Source: Scortum barcoo
Lineage: Eukaryota; Chordata; Actinopteri; Centrarchiformes; Terapontidae
Assembly (NCBI GenBank): GCA_023238725.1
Contig: CM041534.1
Coordinates: forward strand, 2,370,449-2,434,448
Reading direction: 5' to 3'
DNA length: 64,000 nucleotides
Below the pieces are notes generated by a model. That model did no database searches. It was not told the origin of the DNA and saw only the letters and a list, made by a program, of their open reading frames with translations. A program made the position numbers and the translations under genes. Each line of letters begins with the position of its first letter. Position 1 is the stretch's first letter. Shown here one piece after another: positions 13,901 through 27,100 of the stretch.

Positions 13901-14925
13901 GAAATGATACCCAGCTTCCCAGATGGAAGGCCTTCGGGTGTTTCTCCCACACATACTTACATTAGTGTAAGGTCTTACTCTTGTAGTAGGAGAATGGGGA
14001 TGTGTTAGACTAACCCTGGACTGAATTCACCATGATCCAATGGTGTCTGTGTCTCCTGTCATCTGTCCATATCTTCCAGATTGACCTGCAGAGCTGTCAG
14101 AGACTCCCGGGACAAATCCAATTTTTATGTTGTCTGTGCATGTGTGTGTGTGAAATGCTCTGTGGTATGACACTATACAGTCATATCCAGCCTTTCCAAC
14201 CTCCCCGTTTACAGATCCTTGTGCCTTCTGATTACAGTTCTGTGTGCTGCTACTCAGATAAAAGAAGCAGGATATGTTGCCTCACGCGTCTGTTTTTTAT
14301 AATGAGTAACCCAGGGTGTTACCACAGATATAGGTCAAACCAAAGTGGCATATTTATCACTGATTGGTGTAGATGGTGGCTTATGTAGTGGGGGACATGT
14401 TGACTTTTATTTTGTTATGTACCTCATGAATTCGAAATCGTTTGTGGAACATCCTGCATCAACGGCTGTTGCAGCAGATTGCAGTACTTTCAGTAAATTT
14501 TGTGGTTTTGATGCTTGTAGCTGCCTCGATTTTTACCTGATTCTGGTTATTTTTTCGGAAGAGATGGCTATTTTGCACTTTTTCTACTGGTTCTCCTAAT
14601 CAGTAGTGCAGGGGAGTTGCAAGATCTGGGGTATTATTTACCTCTGCAACCAGCTGATTGTACTCTAACACAGAGCAAGGAGGAGAAGGTATAAACCCCC
14701 CTCCTCTTTCTCCACCATCTGTCATCATGGAGAATGTCAGCTGTCTACCAAATAAAATGGGGAGCTCACCACACTGACCTACACCCAATGGGAATACCAT
14801 GAACGCTGCCTTGTCTCGTTCACGGAGACATTTGCCAAATGAAACAAAGGTGACCATCACCGGCTTTCAGACAAATACGGGGCAAACTGAGACCCTGGGA
14901 GGAGCAGTGAGAAGAAAAAAGGGAG

Positions 14926-15040
14926 AGGGGCTTTATACTATTAAAATCTGTACTTTAAAATAAAGAAAAAAGGGGCTACTCCATACTATTAAAATCTGTA
15001 AAAATACATAAATTTATTTATTTATTTATTTATTTTTTAC
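14926..15040. repeat. Short tandem duplication plus ATTT microsatellite
   Basis: The phrase 'atactattaaaatctgta' occurs twice about 47 bases apart (near 14,935 and 14,983), each time preceded by a 'ggggct' block. This is a small local duplication. It is followed directly by a run of ATTT units from about 15,011 to 15,036. Confidence 0.8.
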
Positions 15041-18000
15041 AGTTTATTCTCAGTGATATTAGCTTTTTATCAGTTGTAAAATGTTTCCTGATAACCCATC
15101 AGTAAGGTGAGTCAGTATTCAGATGTGAGAGTAGTCAGCCACTCAGAGAGGTAGAGGCTGTTGGTGTCCCAGTGTGGGCCATTTCCTGTCTGAACCCTAC
15201 TACTGGACGTCACTTTAATACTACCTACCAAGACAAACAGGCTAATCCTGGAATAAAGCTCCATCAGTCGTATCAGGAGGCCCAGCTTTTTCCTCTCTAC
15301 CATCATCAACACAATGCAGAGGAAGTGTGAGTGTGTGTGTGTGTAGAGGGGTGTGAGGCTGTCTTTCATTTTCTGTAAAGGATGTAAACTCTAAAAATCC
15401 AGTTCTGCTTTAATCAACAGAAGCAGAATAGTTTTAGACTTTTTGCTGTTACATCTGTGCCATGGCTGCAGTCATGACTTCTTTTTTTTTCTTTGGCTGA
15501 AATTGGACTGGAATTGAGGTGCCATTGTCTCTGTCACCTGGAAAGACTGATCATGCTGGCTGGACGAAGTTAGCTTTTTATCAGCAGTGTGTGTTCAATA
15601 AGAGCCTCAGGCGCTGTCAATTGACAGATTTTCAGTAATTTCCCCTCTCCATCAGTTCCCATGGTGTGGTAATCTGATGGAAGACAGCTCCAATTAACCA
15701 AAGCACTCTGTTCTTGCTAAAGGCTCAGCTGCTATCAGAAACCTGCGCATCACACTGGTACATGAGTACTGCTGCATAGGAATATGAGAACAGAGATATT
15801 AGAATAAGAATCGTGTTACTGGTGAAGCATAGAAAATATGCAGGAATGAGTCAGTTTCAGGAGCACTAGTATCGTCTTGTCAGCACTAATAAGCAAGTGT
15901 GTTCTTCATTACAGTGTTATCATGACAGGGTTGATGTGAACACAGTATAATAGGATTATGTTTGTGTGGTTGTCATCACATAACCATGCATTTAAAGTAC
16001 AAATGATGTGCACTCTTTGTGTATGGTACAAAAGCTCACATTACATTTGTACATTTCCTTTGTGCAAACTAATGATGTGGTTTTTGTTGTGTGTTTAAAA
16101 ACAGACACAATAGAGGGAGAGTGAGGGGGGGTGGCTTTTTTTCCAGAACACATCCTCAACCACAATAATGGATTCAACTGATTTCCAACCATTGTTCTCA
16201 AGACATGCATTGTGTCACTTTGTTGGCTGATCATATACAAAGAGTCCAAATATTTTAGCATCTGAAAGTTTTTGTTGGACAGTATGTTTTAGAGGGTCAC
16301 AAATAGAAAACATTGTCCTAAAGGACAGAAGAATATCCAGTCCAATAGCTGTTGAGACATTTCAGTACAGACCAAAGTGGGTCACTCATTGCATTCAAAT
16401 AGTATTATGTGTATGTAAAAACAGCTAAAGGACCGAGATAATTACTGCACATGCTCTCACACACTGTGCAAAGATAAACAGGACCTTCCAAACAGTGAAG
16501 GAGACTATAGACTCTACATCTGTCTATACATTAAATAGCCAGCGTACAGGATGGGAGACGTGTGTCACAGGTAGATAGAAAGGCATATACGTCAATATAG
16601 ATTCATGCTTGAACACATATGCATACTTCTACAGCTACAAACACGCACTGCTGACCCTCCTGGCCTCATACTATCTCTGTTCCCCCAATTAAGCAGACGC
16701 TTCCCTCCTCCTCTCCTCTCTCCCTCCTCTCAGTGTATCCTGCTGATGAGTTGGTAGTTTTGCAGCTCGGGGACAGAGACGACACATTCTTCTCTCCAAG
16801 AGTCCCACCGCTGTGTCTCTCCTTTAATTATACTGGAAGGAACGGCAATCGCACAGTTATCAGATGATGAGCTCGGTCTCTTGCCCTGAGCCCTCTGTGT
16901 GAATGAGAAGCAGTTCAGTGTGTGTGTGTGTGTTTGAGGTCTTCTATCTTTGTGAGTTAGTGAGTCAAAAAACATCTAAAGTGAGCACTTTTTTATTCAC
17001 GCTGTAATGGCATCACTTGTGCGTTATTTCTGTGAATGTGAAGAGCGAGTAGAGTGCAGCTATTGTTTGGGAGGAAAGGTGGGGTTAAGGTGGGGTTAAT
17101 GGGTTAATCCAACACATAGTCTGTGTTTGTCTTTGGCATTTTGGTTTTCTTTTGATGTCCATTTTTCCTACGAGTCTGGATTTGCTCTGCAGTTTCCAGT
17201 TAGTTATGTTTGTTCTGAATGATTTTAAAGAAATGTTTATTTAGGAAGACTTTCTTAAGATTTGTTAGATAATTAAATTATATCCACCACCATACTGTAC
17301 ATCCACCTTTTGAGGTAGCAATATATCCACCACATGTTGTCACATCTTTTTTTTTTTAATGAATTGTATCTAGTACTTTGTAAGTTTCTTCCTAATGTAT
17401 GATATCAAATATTCAAATGCTGTACATGCATATTTTTTACATGTCAAAAGCAAAGAGTGAAAGTTAAAGTATTTTCTGCATGTGTTACAGCTGTGAATGT
17501 GTGATTGTTAAGTGTGTCGCTAAATAATTGAGTGCTAAATAGAGAAGAGATTTCCCCTCCTATGAATGCTTAACTAATGTGCAGAAGATAAAAGAACAAT
17601 GGTAAATTATGAGTGGTTGAGTTAAAGAAGAAGCAAAGTAGTACAGCTGTGAGGTGGAAAGTTCAGATCTTAATTTGAATGGGTTGGTAGTACAAAGTAC
17701 TAGGGATGTAAACACATCTACTGTATTGTTGTATGTATGTGAACAGATAATGTGCTCTGAACAGACACCAACAGCATCCATCCATTAAGGATGACATGCA
17801 AGCAGGAACCGCTGGCAGCCAAAGCAGCAGGACTCGTAATGCTGCACATCTGAAAAATGAACAGGCTACAAGATAAAAACTGAAGTTGTAGATAATTTAA
17901 AATTCAGGGGACTTTGAGCCGGTTCATCCCTGATAAATGATCATCAGTTTTACTTTGTGCAGTGAAGGATGAAGCTCGACCGATGTTCCTAATAGTGCAA

Positions 18001-21000
18001 TAAACATGGCCAACATTTCGGATTTTTGTCAACATTTTTTGTTTTTTTGACTTTTCTGATTTTCCTGTTAAAACCTCCTATTCTGTTTCCACTGTTACAT
18101 GTAATCTCAACTCCATCCAGTCATTCAGTCACACAGCTTTTATTTAGACTATGACTTACTTAAAAAAAAGGTTTAGATATGAATCATGTTTATCGTATGA
18201 TAAATGTAGATCTATGGTTCAAATAGTATACTTTGTTCATTTTTGTGAACAGCTATACTGATACATAGACCAGAAAATGAAGCAGTTTGTCGCCAATATT
18301 TTTGTGAAATAAACAGAAATAGATAAATATAATGTTGTTCATTTTCAGGCCATCATATTAAAAGTTTTGTGAAGTTATTGATGAAGTAGGACAAGTTCAT
18401 ATATGACCGTAAGTCATAAGGAATAACTTACCATATTTGTCAAGATGAGTGTATATGCACATCTGATACCACCTAATTCCAATGAAGGAAGTAGAGCCAC
18501 AGCTTACTAAAAACATAGACAACAACTTAGAAATTACTTTTTAAACTTTATTTCTGAGACTAAATGTACATTTTCTATCAAGTTTCTGTAACACTTCAGA
18601 GTACTGTCAGCTTCTTGACATATAGACATGAGACTGCTGCATGCAGACATTCATCTAAATATTAACAACGTGGCTGGCTTTTGTCTTTGATGACAGAAGA
18701 ACGACCAACTAAAAAGCCCGATCTGGTGGAACTGGGATAAGATGTCCCACGAGTTGGTTCAATAGTTTATCTCCATCAGAGAGCATGGCATCACGTCTCC
18801 ACCCAGCCTCCAGAGACAGGACTCAGTTGTCCTCCATGGGGACATCTTTGCAACACCGAACTACTTCTCACTGCTGATTATCCAGATTAAATCCTCTTTT
18901 CTCCATCTTTTTCTTTGCCTTTTATCGCTCTTGTTCTCGTGCTGTCACCCTCTCATCTCTTCACTCTTGTTCTCTAATGAGACTGTTATTAAGTTTTTCT
19001 TCTTTTTCTGAAGACATATTTGAAATTGGGATGTGGATAGACACTTTAACACAACATTTTACCGATGAAATTCTCATTTTCCATTTTCCATTCATCTGCA
19101 TCTCCGCGTCACTCACTGTAGCCATTACTCAAAGTAGCTGATAACACTCTGAGAGGAAGTGACCGACCCACTCCACCCATCGTTTTTAGCATGAAAGATG
19201 CTAGTTAAGGTCATGCTCATCAAAGGTCGCCTGGCTTCTCCTTTATCTACTGTGAAGCCCGCACAAGTAAACAGGCTCAATCTGAAGTGTTTCCTGTAAT
19301 TAGGAGATTCACATACAGAAACACACACACAGCTATTTCATCAAGGGAAAGAACTGTCTCTGTTGTGCCTCCATGGTGCTCAGAAGAACTTCAGCCAAGT
19401 CATGTGTACAATACACACTTGGCTCTGAGGTTCATACACTCAGCTGAGGAATTAGATGACAGTTTCATTTGATGTCTTTAACACTGATATGTTGGCTCAT
19501 GTCCTATCATACAGAAAGTCTCTAACTACTTATAACTCCATACTAATGAGTGAGACCATTACTTTTTATTTTCAGTATTCAGAATTGAACACATTCCAGA
19601 ACATGGAAACAGTGATCAGGGCATTATTCTTTATAATATATTATATATTATATATTATCAATACTATGAAAATACTGTTATTGATATTATAGCCGAGCCC
19701 TATTTTATACAGTTGCTTCTATAAAACAAATACAAAACACTGAGTTTCACCTTTGTGTGTAGCATTAACCTGCAAAAAACTCAGCACACTAGGAAGAGAA
19801 TACAAATAAAACATGTGTATGAGTTCTTTTTATTTAAAATGCAGACTGCACTTAAAAGAACACAGTCAAAAACATATACAAAATGTGTACATTTTTACTT
19901 TAAGCATACCTTATTATTTATTCTCTTATCTTATTTTTATTTTTTAATTCAGTGGTTCCCAAGGTGGGTGTGCATTAGTATTGTTTTACTATATTAAAAA
20001 AATACATTCTATATTAGGATATCAAGCATATAAAAAAAAACAAAAAAAAAAAACACATTAAATATAAAAATCACCATAATGTCCAAATATCCACCTCCCA
20101 AAGTCTTAAAAGCCCTATTACAAGGGCACACTCACCTTTAAGGACAGAAACGTGAATAAAAGCTTGTCCACCTAACCATGAAACACACTGTTAAACGAGA
20201 CTCAGTGAAATTCCCCCATTTCCTCCAGTGAGACCATCCAGACTTCATTACTCCCTTCATTCTCCTCATACTGATGAACTCTCTCCCATCTGCCCTGCCA
20301 TCAGTCACCATGGAATATTTGATTTTAGTCATGAAGCCTGCACAGTGGATTTCAGACCTGCCACAGTGGGAAAGATTAAGCCTTACTGACCAAATTAAGA
20401 GCAAAGAGTGAATGCTATGAGTGTGATCCCTGTGGCATTCTTCATTTCTCCATTTATCCCTCCATTTTCCATGTGTCCATACATTCATTCATCTTTTCCT
20501 CTGGTGGGGTGCACTCTCATCGGAATCAGGGAGGATTTCTGTCAGGAAATCTTCTTAAAGTAGCACTTGGCAAGATTTTTATGGAAAAAAAAAAAAATAC
20601 AGCCTTCTGATCAGGCTAAATCATGAAGAGCAGCCCATCCACACTAATGAGAAGCTGAAGATTTGGCCCGTTTTCCCCCAATGAATTGATGGTGTCTGGG
20701 TGATCCCTGCTGGGGAATCTTGCATGCACACTACAGGTCAGGAAATGCAGAACAAAAACACACTGCATTTTCCTCTCCACAATAGACATGTAGTGCTCAT
20801 TAGTGAGCTTTAGAGGCACATTTTGGACAGTGCTACAGCTGCTTCACCCTGTTTTCAGTCTATATGCTAAGCTAATCGGCTACCGATATAAGTGGTATCA
20901 AGCATCTTGTTTAAGTCTTCCTGTAATTCACTGACCTAGTATTGCATTCACCTTCATTATTTTAATTAAATACAAACATTGTAACCCCACTGGCAGCTGC

Positions 21001-21829
21001 TTTACGAATACAGGTGGATGATTGTGTTGTGTGATCTTGCATTGCATCCTCCTTGTCCCAAAGATTCATATTTTCTGTCAGTAAACGCTTCTGTCCATCC
21101 CACCATCCCTCTCTGTGAGACTTACAGCAGCCTCTCCATGGAATCTGTTACAGGCTTACTGCAATCATCAGAGCCGCTCCGTGGTGACTCATTGCATTTA
21201 TGTTTAAGCTTCTTTCTGCCATCGCTACATGTCCACTGATCTAACCATCCATCCATCAGTCATCACCTCTCCAGACAAGAGGTCTGCTGCTCAGTGCTAC
21301 GGCAAATCTTCTTATGTTCTAAGGAGCAATTGACACAGTGAATCTCTTCTTGTTGTTTCCTATCTCTTGTCCTTCATTTCTCCTTCTTTTCAGAACCCCT
21401 CTTTCTTCCTCTTTCATCTGTTTTTTCTTCTTCATGCATGTCCTTCCTCACCTTTTTTCATAACGTCCACAATGGCGTGACTCTTCATTAGAAGATGCTT
21501 TTAAAGGAGTATGGCCTACACATTCTCTGTCTCTCTCATTACCGTCCCTTATCAGCTCCATCCGTCTCCTCAGTGACAGAGAAACTGATACTCACACCTA
21601 CTCTCTGTAGAGATGGTGGGGTGGTGTTGTAGTTCTCGTTTCAGCTGGGCCAACAAAGCATGAGAGTTGTTAATTAGAAATAATATGAGGTCATTGATTT
21701 AATATTGAATCTTACAGCTGGATTTATTAAAAACAGGGAAAGAATAGATTGTAATCTTATTTCCAAAGTAAATCAACTTGAGCCAAGTTTTTTTTTTTTT
21801 TGGTCCTGGATTGTATTGATGTCAATTAG

Positions 21830-21848
21830 TGTGTGTGTGTGTGTGTGT
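21830..21848 (+). repeat. GT microsatellite
   Basis: A perfect run of nine to ten GT units. It sits in AT-rich sequence that also contains long T runs near 21,789 and 21,951. Confidence 0.9.
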
Positions 21849-24182
21849 ATTCTAGCAGGTATAATTGATATCTTCATAACAAATATGTATCTAATGACAC
21901 TTCTCAATGCTCTCATAGCCTTGTTTTTCGGCCACAGCATGCAAATGTCTTCTTTTTTTTTTTTCTTTTTTTAGGGAAAAATAAAATGTAAACTATTTTC
22001 TCAGCAGAAAGACACAGTTAGACACTAGCTAGTGAACATAGTGGAGTTTTAAACAGCTTAAGAGCCAGATGTTTCCCTCAGGACTTAGCAGAGACCAAAA
22101 ACAGAGCTAAAGAAATTAAATATTGCACATTTCTCAGGTGGACACAAACACGATTAATGCTTCTTTAAGGCTAGATGTGTAAATAAGCAGCTGTTTGCTA
22201 GTTCACAAGATGATGATATGTTCACAAAAGGTTTTTTTTTTCATAATCAAATCATATCAATCAGTTTTTCTCTCTTTAGCCCTAAAATTCTGTTTCAGAG
22301 GAAAGCACAGATTAAGCAGGCAGGACACTCCTACAGTGTGTTGTCAGTGTGACTTTTAAGCAGCAGTAGGGAACTTTGCAAGTTGGTGGGCCCAAATGGC
22401 CTGGGGCAGCTGAACACTGGGAATTTCAATACCTAGAAGTCATGTACCATGACATTAGCAGAGCAAGTTTCTTCTTTGTAGTCTAGCTGGTGCAGAGGTA
22501 GTGAAGAGGTTCAGCTACCACTGATGACTGTGGACAGAACACTACTTTACTCTTTTGGCTTGGACTTTGCGCTTACATTTGATTGCATCACTTTCTGAGC
22601 ATGGAGAAATATTCTTGTTAGTGACTATTGTGACACCCAAACGATGGGACTAATTAGTAGGAAAGCTTTGCCTTTCCCTGGTGCAGTACAGTTAAGCAGC
22701 ATTCATGGTGCATGTGTGTGTAAAAATCTTGTGTGGCTTTAGAATCACTGTTTTTGAAGTGCAGTGTGATGGATGAAGAGTGTGTGTGCATGGAAGTGAG
22801 TGTCAATGGCTAGATTTCCATCTTTTTGAATTAGTATTCGCATGAAGTCCATGCCAGTCACATGGGTTAGCAAACACATCAGCACACACAGAAATCCCAT
22901 CAATGTTTAAAACTGTGCTTACACCTGCCACATTTCTATATTTCCTGATAAACACACACACATGCACATGTAGAGCTGGCAGCCATGTGACCCCATTAAA
23001 TATGACTCAGGTACACGTTTTATCAGTGTTCTTTAAGTGTGAGAGTGTGAAAGACAAAGAGAGATCCTGTCTAGAGGAGAGGTGGAAAGGTTAGAGATGA
23101 GAGGGGGAAGGAGAAGACCAGGGGAGAGGCTGTGCGAGTGATGAAGAGGAAAAATGGATAAAAACAGAAAAAAACTAAATCACCCTGCTATGTGTGTGTC
23201 ACCTTACTCCTACTTTCAAATTCTTTCATGTTTTCCTGATTATCTCAGATTATCTCATGTTCAGATTTTAAGGATGGACAAGGAAGTAAAAGGGCAACTT
23301 GCACTTTCTGTGGACAAACACCATGATCCAAAGCAAAATCATTTCCCAGCAAAGGAGGGAATGGCACTGTTTTGATGCAAAGTCAGAACCCTTATTTACA
23401 GTACACGTCAATTAAGCACAGTCAGCCACTGAGCACCAACAAACACCGTCTCGGTCAAATATGTCACTTAGTCACAGTCTGCGAATGGTGACACACTGAA
23501 TGATATAGTGGATATAACCTATAATATATTTCAACAGAAAAACATCCCATTTGTTTCTGGGAGTAGCAGATTTGTATTGGCTCTCTGCTGCCCCTCTCTG
23601 GTCATAAATGCTCACTACATGTTGCTCTTACCACTTAGTGTCTTTTGTTATGTATTTTATTTTGTTTAACCTTGAATTGCATGCAGCGGTTAGTTATATT
23701 AAACGCTCAAGTTATTAGAGATACTTTGCAATAATGTAGCTGAATCTAGGTAAAAATGCCTCGTCACATTAATAATGTAACAGTGGGAAATTAGAAGATT
23801 GTCAAAAGATGATTATGACAACATTACATCTTGTCCTCTAGTATGTTGTGTTTCTTTGTGCTTGTAGTGAGGTGAATATTGACATTTTCAGTAAAAGACT
23901 GTCTTTTTCCAGGGAATCGCTGTACCTCTGCAGCACTTTGTTTTGTCGTTTGTTTTTCTCTCTCATCAACAACACTTACATTCCCCTATAATAAAATTAG
24001 TGCAAATCATTTCAAGATGAAGAGCGGAAAGCTCTGTGGACATGCATATTGACAGATTGATGTCTTGGGCTGGTCTGCGTGAAACTGAGGTTGTTCCAGT
24101 TGTTCTGGTATGAGTTTCTGATTGATGACAAACATCAACATAGAAGATGTATACTATAGACTATAGAAGAGTGCTCACATGT

Positions 24183-27100
24183 ATGGAGACTTTCTTTGTA
24201 GGATTATTACTGACTCATTCAGCTCTACAGTGAGTATTTGTGGATACCTGAACAGTTCTGCGGAGGAGTCACACTGACAGATCCCCTCCTTTCTCCCTTC
24301 AGGCATATGGGCCCAGATCCAGATGCCCCAAAGCAGTATGGAAGTGATCAAGGGTCAGACGGTGGTGCTGAAGGCCTCGTACAGCACACAGCCAGGCAAA
24401 GACCTCAGCGTCAACACCATCCTTTGGAACTTTGTCTCCAACCAGACCCAGCTGGTAAGGAAGCACACGGAGACTTTACAAACTGCTATAGTGGAAATTT
24501 TGAAGTGGTATACATTCGTGTCACGCTTTACATCTGAAATACTGTTGTGTTGAATGTACTATTTTCAGCACAGCAGTCAAATCTTTTTACTTTCTGCGGC
24601 TGTAATATCTGGGATTACAGTTATGAAGGCTGTTTGCCTGTTCTTATACTGTTAATCTGGTAAAGCTCTTCTTTTGTAAACCCTTAGAAATTAATCCAAG
24701 ACAAAAAAGGCTTAAAGCTTTCATACAAGCACTGTGTTATTTCTTTACTGCTTTAATGCACCTTACTGTAGCAAGTGTGTGTTTCTGTATTAAACTAAGG
24801 TTAAAATAAATGTTTTACCAGATGAGATTATTTATGAAATCATTGTTGCGATAACACATGAAACGTAGCAGAGGGGGTTTTTATAACAAACCCATCTGAA
24901 CAACCCCCCTCGACCCTGTATTGTGTTTTATTACATATTATCTGGAGACCTGGCCGTGGCTCAGCTTATATATCTGCCTAGGTCAGATTACTGGGCTGTA
25001 CAGATGGATGGCCCAGAAGAGGATCACAATCAAAAAGAAAACAGGGGAAAAAGAACTCAGAGCTGGGAAAGACACAGCTTTTTGTCTATGTGCCTGGACA
25101 GCCATCCAGTGTCTTATTCTCTTTTCCCTGTCATTTGAAGCCAAAGAGATGAATGAAAAGTACAAATTCTCTCTACCTCAGTGCCAAACCTAGATGCCAG
25201 CATGTAATGTGTGGTAATCACTTCTGAAAAACTAAGTAGTTTGTCAAAAATTGAGTTCAGTCTCTACCTCAGTCTAAAATATTGCCAAACCTAGATGCCT
25301 GAAGTCATGTTCTACATGTGTGACCTTGTAATCACTCCAGTAGTGAAAAACTGGAAGAAGTCAGTTCTGTCAAAAATTGAGTTCAGTTTCATTTTGTCTA
25401 AAATATTTTCTGAAGTCTGTTCTACAGGACCTTGTCATCCAGTAGTATGGAAGAAGTCATCTCTGAATTTTGCTTTTCCTGTATGTCATATGGGCTTTTT
25501 CTTACAGCACCTAATTGCTCTCCATAACTGGCACCTAAATAAAGTAGTACTGACTCAATCAGCACTAAAGTTTAAGTATAACTAAATAAATAATAATTTT
25601 GAATAGTTTTTAAACACATCACCACTCTTTGTGTCTGCAGCTTTGAGCCTCTACATGCTCTATATCATGCAGGCGTCTCTATCCCATCTGTAACTAATGC
25701 TGCAGCATTAGTTCAGTGTGCTGAACCTTAAACATTATATTTCATATGATCATTCTTTTCATTGACATCATATGCTATTTTCCTGGTGTTGTTGTGTGTA
25801 AGTGTGTACTACAGTAACTATTCAAATTCAGAAATATAAAATCTGTATAGCATTTATTTATTTTCTGGTTGAACAGCTTCTCTCTTGGGGTTCAGCACTA
25901 CAGCATATCACACTGTGTCACATCCCAATTGAAAATCCAACCTAAAACTGGTAATACAACACAAGTCTTTTAAACCCTAGGTTAATGAAAATGGCCCACA
26001 AATGTGCAGAGCATGATTCTATGGGAAGACTTTATCAGTGAAGTACAAATTGTGTTCCATGTAACTCTGTAATGTATTCCACAGAATGTTCCAGAAATGC
26101 CAAACAATCACAATTTTCTGGGCAAGGGATGTTAGGATTAAAAATCCCTCTGAGTTGTTTGACCCAGGATAACCGCAAAAGGCAATCGTATTGACATGGA
26201 TGTCAGTGAAACTGGTTGTGCACAAATACTTTGTACCATGTGCTCAGAAGCCTCTTTTTCTTCACATCTTGTTCACTGTTGGCTTGTCCAGATCATCTCC
26301 TACACCAAAGACTCCATAAGTTTTGGCCCCTCCCAGTTTAAGGGCCGCGTTGGTTTTGTCACCACCATGCCCTCATCCGAGGTGTCACTGTACATCAACA
26401 ATACGCAGGAGTCCGACTCAGGACGCTACCTCTGCCAGATCATCATTCCTGATAATCCTGGCCTCACTGCTGAGCTCAGTCTGGACGTGAAGGGTAAGAA
26501 ATTCAGACATTTACTTCTCCATGCCTACACTATAGTTCTTCTTATAGTAGATATATGTTGTGTAAACTAACTAAATAAACCTTTTGTAATCCTCTTTCAG
26601 TCCCTCCTGCTCCTCCTACGTGCTCTCTGTCAGGGAAGCCAGTGCTGAAGGGAAATGTGACTCTGATGTGTAAATCCAGCGCTGGGAAGCCCATTCCTCT
26701 GTACAAGTGGACGAAAACCAGTCCCACCTCCGAGGTCTTCTTCTCACCCATGCTCAGTGAGTGGATGATCAGTAGTTCATTATTATTATGATTCAATCCT
26801 GCTTCTGCTGCTGGAGCTGCTAAAGTCTGTGTGATGATGCACATTCAGGTACAGCAGTGTTAGTGGAGCAAACTACAGACTTGTTTCAAATATTATATAT
26901 AGATATTGTTTTGTGGTTTTACAATGTGATTCGAGAGACTGCTTAGGAATGAAAGCTTAAGAATATGTGATAATTGCATTTTTTAATTTTTTCAGATGGC
27001 ATAAGCAACAATATATTTGTTTTACTATCTGCAGGTGTCACCATTATCAGAAATATTTACATTTTTTCATACATTAACTCTTGTCAGGTTTCTGGAAGCT

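Larger units (their letters stand above)
10961..24182. other. Gene-poor stretch upstream of esam
   Basis: Over 13 kb I find no exon that can be supported by family similarity. Open frames of 60-134 codons (for example 13207-13611 and 14032-14388, plus strand) lack recognisable domains. The region contains a small local duplication near 14,926-15,000, ATTT and GT microsatellites, AT-rich dinucleotide patches near 19,630-19,690, and ordinary unique-looking sequence. It may hold distal esam regulatory DNA or an unrecognised 5' exon. Confidence 0.5.

Noticed and set aside
23586..23603. Further CTCF-like motif
   Set aside because: On the minus strand the core has one base too many between the CCA and GGGGCAG parts, so it is not a good match.
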